From: Bacteroides caecimuris
GTDB taxonomy: Bacteria > Bacteroidota > Bacteroidia > Bacteroidales > Bacteroidaceae
Direction: 5' to 3'
Length of the DNA: 64,000 nucleotides
NCBI RefSeq assembly: GCF_001688725.2
Contig: NZ_CP015401.2
Location: 1,612,001 to 1,676,000, forward strand
Part shown: positions 42,599-50,344 of the stretch, piece after piece
Layout: the number at the start of each line of letters is the position of its first letter
Numbering within the stretch: position 1 is the first letter of the stretch
Program-made: the position numbers and the translations under genes
Notes under the pieces: model-generated
What the model saw: only the letters and a program-made list of their open reading frames with translations
What the model was told of the DNA's origin: nothing
Databases searched by the model: none

Positions 42599-42976
42599 AT
42601 GAAAAATTTCAAAGTAATTACATACATCCTATTAATGATAACATTTAGCTTTTCCTTTCCTTCTTGTGAAAAGCACGATGATATCCATTATCACTCTGAT
42701 TGTAATATTATATCTATTATGGTTCGTGCTAATTCCCCGGAAGATGGTACTACTTACGATGGAGTCATATCAGAGAATGGAAATATAACTTTCGAACTCC
42801 CGGCAAAAGTAAAATTGAGTGAATTGTATGTAACGGCAAATTTGCCTGTAGCAGCGTTTGCTTATCCTTCATTGACGGGTGCTAAAGATTTATCTACTCC
42901 ATTTAAACTAACTATTGTAGCAGGTGATGGAACGCAAAAAGAATATACTCTGGTTGCCAAACACCCGAATAACTAA
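42599..42976 (+). CDS. Small DUF5018-like lipoprotein, left PUL
   Basis: A 125-residue protein with a lipobox near FPSC (residue 23) and one Ig-like/DUF5018-type module. Its segments, such as IISIMVRANSPEDG and LTIVAGDGTQKEYTLVA, resemble the N-terminal modules of the 555-residue DUF5018-like protein of the right PUL. It could be a surface glycan-binding protein or a fragment of a larger one. The next, interrupted lipoprotein starts 13 bp later. Confidence 0.65.
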   Translation: MKNFKVITYILLMITFSFSFPSCEKHDDIHYHSDCNIISIMVRANSPEDGTTYDGVISENGNITFELPAKVKLSELYVTANLPVAAFAYPSLTGAKDLSTPFKLTIVAGDGTQKEYTLVAKHPNN

Positions 42977-42989
42977 AAAAGTAGATGTC

Positions 42990-43119
42990 ATGAAAATAAA
43001 ATATCATAATTGGTTTCAAGTTGCTATAATGGCAACAATGGTTGCATTTTCCTCATGCTCGGACGACCCTACATTATACTCTGATACTGATATAACCGGA
43101 TTCAAAGTAAGATTGGGGG
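42990..43119 (+). pseudogene. Lipoprotein gene cut by the IS1182-type element
   Basis: From ATG 42990 the frame gives a lipoprotein signal (VAFSSCSDD) and DITGFKV before running into the left end of the IS at 43120. Only about 43 codons remain. The sequence after the right IS end (from 45152) does not continue it as a recognisable domain: it yields a short extra frame and then the palindrome array. Either the gene was already truncated or the IS removed the rest. Its place next to the small lipoprotein suggests another surface glycan-binding protein of the left PUL. Confidence 0.6.
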
Positions 43120-45151
43120 AGACTGTCCGAGAACTCCTCTTTAAACAGAGGTTTGTCGTTGTCCCTCCGCAATAGCCCCTGTTTGTAGCATGGTTTAACA
43201 TTAGATATTCATGCTTCTCATTCATTTTTCTTATCTTTACCTAAGCTAAGAAACAGAGTTATGGCATATAAGAAAGGTGAAGAACGACAACAGAAAGTAC
43301 TTTTCCCCGATTGCATAGACGACTATGTTGAGGAGGATGCTCCGGTTCGTTTGTTTGATGCATTCGTTGATAGTTTGGATATGGGCAAGTTAGAGTTTAT
43401 ACGGAACATTCCCAAAGCCACGGGAAGTCCCGGGTACGACCCTCGTGACCTGTTAAAACTGTATATTTATGGTTACTTTTACCAAGTGCGTTCATCGCGC
43501 AAGTTGGCCCGTGAGTGCAAATGCAACGTGGAGGTGATGTGGCTACTGGGCAAATTATATCCTGATTTTCGCACCATTTCCGATTTTCGCAAGGATAATA
43601 AGGATAGCATAACTAAAGTATTCAAGGAGTTCAATAAGTTCTGCATGGGGTTGAAGCTCTTCTCCAAGTCATACATATCTATTGACGGAAGCAAGTTCAA
43701 GGCTGTAAATGCCAAGGATAACAATTTTACGCTCAACAAACTTGACGACCGTATCAAACGTTTGGATGAACATATCACTTTATACATGGAAGAGCTTGAC
43801 TCATGCGATCGGGAAGAAGGTCGCAAACTTTCCAGAGAAGAACTTGAGCACAAACTGAATGTCTGTAAAGAACGCAAAGCCCGTTACGAAGCATACCGCA
43901 CTACATTAGAGGAGTCTAATGAAAAACAGATATCGCTTACTGACCCGGATGCAAGACTGATGAAAGCGAATGAAGGTTTCTGCGTAGGCTATAACATGCA
44001 GACGGCTGTTGACGCGGACAGCCACATGATTGCCGGCTTCCGGGTCACTAACAGTCCTACTGACCATGGCCAAATAACAAACGTAGCTACAGATGTGAAA
44101 AAAGACTATGGGATTGACATCCTTGAGACTACAGCAGACAAGGGCTATGAATGCCCCGAAGACCATACCGACGCACTTGCATCGGGCATTGTACCCAATG
44201 TCATCCGGCGTGACGGTGGCTGCACCGAGCAGGTTGAGTTTGAGTACATTGGAAACACCATAACCGATGAACAGAAAGTTAGTACCAACCCCGAGGACTT
44301 GAAGGCATGTCTTCAAGCCGGAGTAATTCCCGATGTCTACAACGGAATCTTAACTGATATGGAAATTGTTGAGGTAAAAAAGCGTACATTGCCGACATCC
44401 GATTCAGCAGTGCTGGACATGACTTCCGAACAAATGCGTGCCAAAGCTCTTGAAGGCTTCTTCGTTAGGGATGCCGAACGTAACCTTGTCTATTGTCCGC
44501 AAGGTGAGATTCTTAGACAGAAATCCATTAAACGAAACGGCAATATACGTTACTGCAACAAGTTGGCCTGCAAGAAATGCAAATGCAAGTGTACCATATC
44601 CAAGTTCAAGGAAGCGGACTTTAGTAAGGATGATCTAATAAAGGTTGCTGATACCCGAAGGAAACAAGATGCAGCAAATGACGGCAATGCGAATCTGAAA
44701 CCAACAAGAATAACCGTTATGAAAAAGGTGGTACGCTATGTGCTACATCTTGACCAAAAGAAAATGGATAATCGCAAATGTTTGTCGGAACATCCGTTCG
44801 GGACAATTAAAAGAACGCTCGGATACTACTATTTTTTACTAAAAGGTTTTGCAAAAGTAGGTGCAGAGATGGGATTGCTCTGTCTATCCTATAACCTACG
44901 TCGTGCTATAAGTCTCAAAGGTGTACCCGCACTGCTTGCCGCACTCCGATAAAAGACTTGCCGAGGTGCACATCCTTACGAATATAGGTAATAACCACAT
45001 TTTAAAGTGCATTTTAAGCTTCTAAAACCGATTATCATGAGAGAATTTATTCTTTCAATTGAAAAACAAATTCCACCAGATAGTCTCTACGACCTCAAAT
45101 CCGCTGCAAGAATGCCATCCTACAGCGAAAATCAGAGTTCTCGGACGGTCT
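43120..45151 (+). mobile_element. IS1182-family insertion sequence
   Basis: An element of 2,032 bp bounded by 17-bp terminal inverted repeats: left AGACTGTCCGAGAACTC at 43120-43136, right its reverse complement at 45135-45151 with one mismatch. It carries one transposase gene. A CCTCT/AGAGG hairpin follows the left repeat. The flanks are G-runs, 5 Gs on the left and 9 Gs on the right, so target duplication of plain Gs cannot be separated from the pre-existing run. The 44,953-45,371 gap after the transposase holds the IS right end, then the second palindrome array at 45181-45289, and no convincing gene. Confidence 0.85.
43261..44952 (+). CDS. IS1182-family transposase
   Basis: A 563-residue DDE transposase. 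The N-terminal DUF772-type region includes KLYIYGYFYQVRSSRKLARE. The first Asp is likely in SIDGSKFKAVNAKDNNF and the second in TTADKGYECPED. The C-terminal region has a likely Glu in SEHPFGTIKR and the YNLRRAI tail. A Cys-rich segment (CNKLACKKCKCKC) sits between them, typical of this group. The frame is intact, so the element may be active. Confidence 0.92.
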   Translation: MAYKKGEERQQKVLFPDCIDDYVEEDAPVRLFDAFVDSLDMGKLEFIRNIPKATGSPGYDPRDLLKLYIYGYFYQVRSSRKLARECKCNVEVMWLLGKLYPDFRTISDFRKDNKDSITKVFKEFNKFCMGLKLFSKSYISIDGSKFKAVNAKDNNFTLNKLDDRIKRLDEHITLYMEELDSCDREEGRKLSREELEHKLNVCKERKARYEAYRTTLEESNEKQISLTDPDARLMKANEGFCVGYNMQTAVDADSHMIAGFRVTNSPTDHGQITNVATDVKKDYGIDILETTADKGYECPEDHTDALASGIVPNVIRRDGGCTEQVEFEYIGNTITDEQKVSTNPEDLKACLQAGVIPDVYNGILTDMEIVEVKKRTLPTSDSAVLDMTSEQMRAKALEGFFVRDAERNLVYCPQGEILRQKSIKRNGNIRYCNKLACKKCKCKCTISKFKEADFSKDDLIKVADTRRKQDAANDGNANLKPTRITVMKKVVRYVLHLDQKKMDNRKCLSEHPFGTIKRTLGYYYFLLKGFAKVGAEMGLLCLSYNLRRAISLKGVPALLAALR

Positions 45152-45180
45152 GGGGGGGGGAAGATAAACTAGTTCCGATT

Positions 45181-45289
45181 GTCCCATATATTGTGGGAAA
45201 GTATTCCCTTATATTATGGGAATTTGTTCCCACAATATGAGGGAATCTTTTCCCAGTTAGTAGGGAATGCTTTCCCACAATATATGGGA
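45181..45289. repeat. Array of five palindromes with 22-23-bp period (copy 2)
   Basis: Units similar to TTCCCACAATATATGGGA start at 45181, 45204, 45227, 45250 and 45272 (the fourth 17 bp, others 18 bp). This is the same family and spacing as the array at 26147-26233. It lies between the IS right end and the convergent SGNH gene. Proposed roles (operator array, RNA fold, termination) are untested. Confidence 0.85.
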
Positions 45290-45371
45290 CAAAAAGAATC
45301 TGTACTTCCTTGGTAATGGTTGACTAGTTGTTTCTTTATTCTTGTTATAGGTTGACTGGAAAGACACTATT

Positions 45372-46448
45372 TCATTTGATTGCTTTCTTAATGATTGGAC
45401 AAACTAAATCAGCATATCTCATCATACCTAAATCTGTGAAATGAATACCGTCTATAGTAGCTTCCCCATCTTCTCCCAGCATCTTTTTGGAAGAGATAAA
45501 AAAGATATTCTTTTCATTTTCCTTCTTTAGCCGGTTTAATATCTCCTTTAATGTATCATTCTTTCTTTGCACTTCTTTAGCTATTCTTTCATCATAAAAC
45601 GTATGAGTGAAAATAGGATCTTCTATAAAAACGACTGGCGTATCCGGATGTTTACTACGAATGATACGATAAAAAGTTTCCATCCGCTCTTTCATCTGTT
45701 CTACAGAAGCATTAGGCACAAAGTCTAAAACGAAAACACTAGCATCCACTTCCGCCATGACTCTTGCAACTTCAAGGTCAAGTTGTCCGTTACCGCTAAA
45801 ACCAAGATTAATGCATTCTCGGTTCAACCTTCTTGATATAATATTGGTATGTGCCATTCCGGGACGTGAAGCACAGCCTCCTTGCAGGATGCTGGTTCCA
45901 TAGAATACTATTGGTTTCTCACAAACCGGATAATTAATCTGAGGCTGATCAATGGAAGATAAAGAATCGACTCCTATAGACAGTGACACAAGTCCGTCAT
46001 AAAGAGGAAGATATAGCATATATTCCCTTTCTTTGGGCTGCATATTGGCGATAACGGTAACTTGATTTGTTTTTCCTGTTGGTCGGGCACTGTTGACAAA
46101 TCTCCATTGACCGTTCCCTTCCCAACAATATAAGTCAAGGCCTTTTATTCCCACATCAGTCATGTGATTCATGTGGTTATTAAAAAGATTCTCCCATTTC
46201 AATGCTATTCGGGTAGAGTTACTGCGAAATCGTATCGCCATTCCGGCAGAATTACGACTCAAGTTCCATAGAGGAGGGCGAGAAATGTTTTTGAGAGAAT
46301 CCGGTAGCCTCTCATATCTTGCCCCTGTGTCTTGTGTTGCTTTTCCTAAAAGAGGAAAGCATGACGCATCATAGTACGTCAGTTGTTGTGCCTGCAACTG
46401 AATGCCGAACAGGCACAACATTGTGAAAAAAAAGAATTGTTTCATCAT
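45372..46448 (-). CDS. Secreted SGNH/GDSL-family esterase, right PUL
   Basis: A 358-residue protein with a signal peptide (cleavage near LQAQ). An N-terminal beta domain of about 150 residues is followed by the SGNH hydrolase fold: block I GTSILQGG (catalytic Ser near 185), block II GFSGNGQLD, block III LDFVPN, and block V DGIHFTDLG with the Asp-His pair. Such enzymes remove acetyl or other acyl esters from sugars. It is the last gene of the right PUL and starts immediately after the stop of the phosphodiester glycosidase gene, so the two are translationally coupled. Confidence 0.9.
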   Translation of the reverse strand: MMKQFFFFTMLCLFGIQLQAQQLTYYDASCFPLLGKATQDTGARYERLPDSLKNISRPPLWNLSRNSAGMAIRFRSNSTRIALKWENLFNNHMNHMTDVGIKGLDLYCWEGNGQWRFVNSARPTGKTNQVTVIANMQPKEREYMLYLPLYDGLVSLSIGVDSLSSIDQPQINYPVCEKPIVFYGTSILQGGCASRPGMAHTNIISRRLNRECINLGFSGNGQLDLEVARVMAEVDASVFVLDFVPNASVEQMKERMETFYRIIRSKHPDTPVVFIEDPIFTHTFYDERIAKEVQRKNDTLKEILNRLKKENEKNIFFISSKKMLGEDGEATIDGIHFTDLGMMRYADLVCPIIKKAIK

Positions 46449-47480
46449 CTATTTAATTCCGACAGCGGTCAGCACTTTTCTTTGTTTGCCGTCACTGCCC
46501 TTAATGGTTTCTTTGCCATTGACCAGCATGCATGATGAACCGCCTCCATCCAGATTCAGCGCCTCTGTACATCCCAGGTCTTTCATTACTTTAGCTACGT
46601 TGGCAGTGGTCAGCCCCGCTACTCCTTCTGTCATGTTTCTGCCTTCGCACACAAAGATAATCATTTTTTTGTCAGTTGTTATACCAATTGCGGTGCGAGG
46701 TTGATTGGAAGCAGCAGAAATATCCAACATTTCTTCTACATACGTGTTTTTAATTTCTCCGGCACGCAGTAAAACTGTGACACCTCCGATACCGGTGGTA
46801 GCTTCCAGTGCTTTTGCACCGTTGGGAAAAGTAGATGACGGAGCTTGCAACGGATCCTTATTTATATCGTTATCAGCAGGGGCGGGATAGCAATAATTGA
46901 TTCCATCGGATGCCTGATAAGTCCATGTCGTTTGAAATGTTCCGTCCTTCATCTGGCAGAAGGCTCCTAAAGTCGGATACCACATAGTTACCCAGTCTTT
47001 CGAATAATAGTTCTGATTAGGTGCCAGTATCTGCCCTTCACGGATCACTAGATTTTGCGAATAATAGAATCCGGCACTATAAAAAAACAATCCTCCGTTG
47101 ATGACTACCGGTGCTTTGGAAGATTCATAAAACTCCGAAGGGGTGTATATTGATTTGCTTCCATATCCATTGGCTTCCTGTGAGAAAGCGATGTTGCCCA
47201 GAACTTCAAATTTAGCTTTGCTCATATCTGCAACAGCTATGTAGGCAATCGCCTTCTTTCCCGCCAGATTTTCCGGTGATTTATAGATATGAATATAGTC
47301 CGGAAGATTGCCGAAATTATCGGCTACCGTCCATCCTTGTGATACTATATCAGGATTCGATTCTTCCTCTTCAGTTTCCTGATCCCATTCCCACGGATGA
47401 TCGGGATAGCTTTCTCCACATGAACATATAGAGAAGGCAAGCAGTGCTGTTGCTATAAAATACAGACGTTTGATTAACAT
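46449..47480 (-). CDS. Phosphodiester glycosidase (NAGPA-like) lipoprotein
   Basis: A 343-residue lipoprotein (lipobox FSICSC) with the phosphodiester glycosidase domain known from the human uncovering enzyme NAGPA. Family blocks seen are VINGGLFFY (about 128), PRTAIGIT and MKDLGCTEALNLDGGGSSCM (about 300-320). Relatives cleave the bond between a sugar, often GlcNAc, and a phosphate joined to another sugar. Its presence suggests a glycan with phosphodiester-linked sugars, which is unusual for PULs acting on plant or host glycans. It follows DUF5009 by 3 bp. Confidence 0.87.
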   Translation of the reverse strand: MLIKRLYFIATALLAFSICSCGESYPDHPWEWDQETEEEESNPDIVSQGWTVADNFGNLPDYIHIYKSPENLAGKKAIAYIAVADMSKAKFEVLGNIAFSQEANGYGSKSIYTPSEFYESSKAPVVINGGLFFYSAGFYYSQNLVIREGQILAPNQNYYSKDWVTMWYPTLGAFCQMKDGTFQTTWTYQASDGINYCYPAPADNDINKDPLQAPSSTFPNGAKALEATTGIGGVTVLLRAGEIKNTYVEEMLDISAASNQPRTAIGITTDKKMIIFVCEGRNMTEGVAGLTTANVAKVMKDLGCTEALNLDGGGSSCMLVNGKETIKGSDGKQRKVLTAVGIK

Positions 47481-47483
47481 GAT

Positions 47484-48902
47484 TCAAGTCCTCCAAAAAC
47501 ATTTTAATTTAGTAAATAATATGGTTATTAATAAAGCCAGAGAAGTTACGATGACTCCCCGTAAAAAGCCCAGCCAGGCATTTTGATCCAGATAGGAAAG
47601 ATAGGTTCCCAATCCTGCCAGATTCAATACAGGTAATACTACCAGCTGGGTGGATACGTATGCAATCATCGGATTCTGCCCTGCATATTCCAATGGACGG
47701 GTCAATCGGGACCAAGAATAAATGTCGCACATAATAGAAAATGCAATCATCGCCATAAAGGCAAGTCCCGATGCAAGGAAGTAATAACTGTACGTAGAAG
47801 GATCTTTCCGGATTCCCCCTTCGTATGCTTCAAAAGCCAGCCCTAATAATATCAGATAAGTTCCTGCTCTGAAGAGTTTATACCAATAACCGGTGTTTTT
47901 TCCTTCCACCTGCAAGAGAATGTAGAGAATGCATAGTATAGCGATTGTACCCACTAAATTGAGAACAAGAAAACGCATATAAAGTCCATATAAATTAAAT
48001 ACGATCAGTCCGATAGTCAATAAGAGTATCCATGGCATTCTTTTGCGTTCGTCTTTATTGTCGTTAACGGGTATCGTGCTTTTGCAGTGTAACCACTCGT
48101 GCAGATATTCTCCGGCAATGCTACCGGGAATTACGATAAACAGATACTTCAGATAGGAGAACTTATACATCCACGGCAAGGGCGAGAACGCCATCAGGCT
48201 ATGATTCCATGATTCTGTGTTTTCATTTCCCAGGAACACTGCCATGATAAAAGGCAATATCGCTATACGAATCCATGGCTTATTGATTGTTAGTGTATAA
48301 ATCAGTGAACCGAAAATGGCCATATTAGCCAATACCAAAATGATAATATTACTATAGCTCAGACTGAATGTCCGTCCATCGGCATAGTTGATATTCAGCA
48401 GCATGAACACTCCCGTTGCATAAGCTAGTATCTGAATCAGCATCCTTACGTATTCCGGCATTTTGAACGGAATCCTCATGAACATGGGAAACATCAAGGC
48501 AAAACCTCCCAATGCAATGAGCCATGAGCGGACATCCTGAGGAGAAGATACTACCCACGGATATATATGCTGAATAAAAATAGCGAAGAAAGTCAGCCGG
48601 AAACCTCTTAAAATGCTGTCGTATATCATTCTCCGGCGGGAGCTGCCCTTTCTGTATTTGTTACCTATTGAAAAAGGGAAGGCAGCTCCCATTGCAAACA
48701 GGAAGAAAGGAAACACCAGGTCAACCCAAGTGATCCCATATATAGAACCATCAAAAACAAAGTTGGAACGGGGACCTACCTGGGCATGATACATCCATCC
48801 GGGAAGCACTCCCCAGGCAATGCTGCCGGAGAGAACCATTGTCAGAATGGCATACCCACGCAGGGCATCCAGAGAAGAAGCTCGTGTACTGTTGTTATTC
48901 AT
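47484..48902 (-). CDS. DUF5009 (HGSNAT/NagX-like) membrane acyltransferase
   Basis: A 472-residue integral membrane protein with about 11-12 predicted helices, starting with the SLDALRGYAILTMVLSG segment of the DUF5009/heparan-alpha-glucosaminide N-acetyltransferase-like group. Human HGSNAT moves acetyl across a membrane onto glucosamine; bacterial members are suspected sugar transporters or acyltransferases. Here it probably acts at the inner membrane on a breakdown product of the target glycan. It sits between the sialate O-acetylesterase (14 bp) and phosphodiester glycosidase genes. Confidence 0.87.
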   Translation of the reverse strand: MNNNSTRASSLDALRGYAILTMVLSGSIAWGVLPGWMYHAQVGPRSNFVFDGSIYGITWVDLVFPFFLFAMGAAFPFSIGNKYRKGSSRRRMIYDSILRGFRLTFFAIFIQHIYPWVVSSPQDVRSWLIALGGFALMFPMFMRIPFKMPEYVRMLIQILAYATGVFMLLNINYADGRTFSLSYSNIIILVLANMAIFGSLIYTLTINKPWIRIAILPFIMAVFLGNENTESWNHSLMAFSPLPWMYKFSYLKYLFIVIPGSIAGEYLHEWLHCKSTIPVNDNKDERKRMPWILLLTIGLIVFNLYGLYMRFLVLNLVGTIAILCILYILLQVEGKNTGYWYKLFRAGTYLILLGLAFEAYEGGIRKDPSTYSYYFLASGLAFMAMIAFSIMCDIYSWSRLTRPLEYAGQNPMIAYVSTQLVVLPVLNLAGLGTYLSYLDQNAWLGFLRGVIVTSLALLITILFTKLKCFWRT

Positions 48903-48916
48903 AATTTTCGTTTTAA

Positions 48917-50338
48917 TTAATGTATTACGACCCGAAATGGAGAAGCAGGTATTTCTGCATTATTGAAAAGATCACCTTCCATATAATTGCGGAAACAATA
49001 ACGCACTTCTACAGGATGAGGCACCGAATCATTCCATACTTTCACACGGGCAGAACCATTGATTATTTCCGCTTCTGCCGGTACGATATTTCCCTTTTCG
49101 TCTACAAGTTCAAATCCCCTCAACTTTTGATTTTCAGGGATCAGTCCATCACTGCCATGTTCAAAAGTGATTTCTACTACATTCTCTTTCAATTGATGGC
49201 TTTTATACAAAGGACCTGCATACAGAAAACCTTCTTTGCCATAAGTCTTGGCAAGAGCCCAGTAAGCAAGGCGCTGACCGACTTTGATTTTGTAGGGAGG
49301 ATGAATGAATTTTTCACTTCCTGCATCCGTTGTTGTGACCATACCAACATTAGGAACTTCCTGCATTAATTCCAGTTGGCATTGACGGAACCATGCACGA
49401 TCAAGCCTATCTTTACCTTCTGCCTGCCATGGAGTGATCTGGACATAGTATACAGGCATTGCAGGGCTATGAAAGAATTCTCTCCACTGGGCGACCATTG
49501 CGGGAAAGAGTTTTTTATAAAGAGCGGGATCGGCAGAATTGGATTCGCCCTGATACCAGATGACTCCTTTAACCGGAAATCCTTTCCACGGATTTACCAT
49601 TGCATTCCATAATAAAGTAGGTGTGCCCGCAGGCCAGTCGAACTTGGTTTGTCCAATATCCGGTAATTGAACTTCCGAAAATTGGGACAGTGTCTCTTTA
49701 TCCATCCAAGTCTCTATCTTGGAAGCACTCCACGAGCAATGAATCAGTCCGACAGGAATATCCAATGAACGTTGCAGCAAGTCTCCAAAGAAATAAGCGG
49801 CAGCACTAAAGTCGCCGACTTCTTTCGGAGAAAGTTCCGACCAATGTCCCGTAATACCTTCTTCCTTAGGAGTCGTGCTCCAATCTCTTTTGACTGTAAA
49901 CAAGCGTAATTCCCGTTTGGAGTCGGCAGTTACGATATAGGGTTGTGAACCATAAACCGGCTGTCCCCGAAAACCTCTGACTGGCATTTCCATATTCGAT
50001 TGTCCGGAACAGAACCACACTTCTCCCAGTAAGATGTTCTTTAATGTAAGTGCTTCTCCGTCAGAGAATGTAATAGTATAGGGACCTCCTGCTTCCGGAG
50101 TAGGAAGTTGAATATTCCAATTTCCATGCTGGTCACTTCGGGTCGTTAGCTTCCGGTGATTCCATGACGCTTCAATCGTAATTTTACTATTGGCGGAAGC
50201 TTTACCGTGGAAGGTCACTTCCGATTGTTGTTGCAACACCATGTTATCACCCCAGATGGAAGTTAACCTGACTTTTGCCTGCATTCCCAATGGGAATAGC
50301 AGGCTGATAATCCATAGGCGGTATATGATATACTTCAT
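48917..50338 (-). CDS. Sialate O-acetylesterase family protein
   Basis: A 473-residue secreted SASA-family protein with a signal peptide (GMQAKV region). It carries the nucleophile block CSGQSNMEMPV near 114 and the GVIWYQGESNS segment near 260, where the family has its second conserved region. The family removes O-acetyl groups from sialic acids or other sugars such as xylose and pectic units. No sialidase or sialate lyase is in the window, so a sialic acid substrate should not be assumed. It lies between the fused GHL10-phosphoesterase and DUF5009. Confidence 0.9.
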   Translation of the reverse strand: MKYIIYRLWIISLLFPLGMQAKVRLTSIWGDNMVLQQQSEVTFHGKASANSKITIEASWNHRKLTTRSDQHGNWNIQLPTPEAGGPYTITFSDGEALTLKNILLGEVWFCSGQSNMEMPVRGFRGQPVYGSQPYIVTADSKRELRLFTVKRDWSTTPKEEGITGHWSELSPKEVGDFSAAAYFFGDLLQRSLDIPVGLIHCSWSASKIETWMDKETLSQFSEVQLPDIGQTKFDWPAGTPTLLWNAMVNPWKGFPVKGVIWYQGESNSADPALYKKLFPAMVAQWREFFHSPAMPVYYVQITPWQAEGKDRLDRAWFRQCQLELMQEVPNVGMVTTTDAGSEKFIHPPYKIKVGQRLAYWALAKTYGKEGFLYAGPLYKSHQLKENVVEITFEHGSDGLIPENQKLRGFELVDEKGNIVPAEAEIINGSARVKVWNDSVPHPVEVRYCFRNYMEGDLFNNAEIPASPFRVVIH

Positions 50339-50344
50339 GAATCT

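Noticed and set aside
45152..45160. Run of nine Gs as a phase-variation tract
   Set aside because: No intact gene reads across it and no promoter lies in range, so slippage would have no clear effect.
45007..45240. 77-codon frame spanning the IS right end
   Set aside because: It runs through the terminal repeat, a G-run and the palindrome array; composition is not gene-like.
48917..50338. Sialate O-acetylesterase taken as proof of a sialic acid catabolic locus
   Set aside because: No sialidase, NanA-type lyase or kinase is present; the esterase family also acts on other acetylated sugars.
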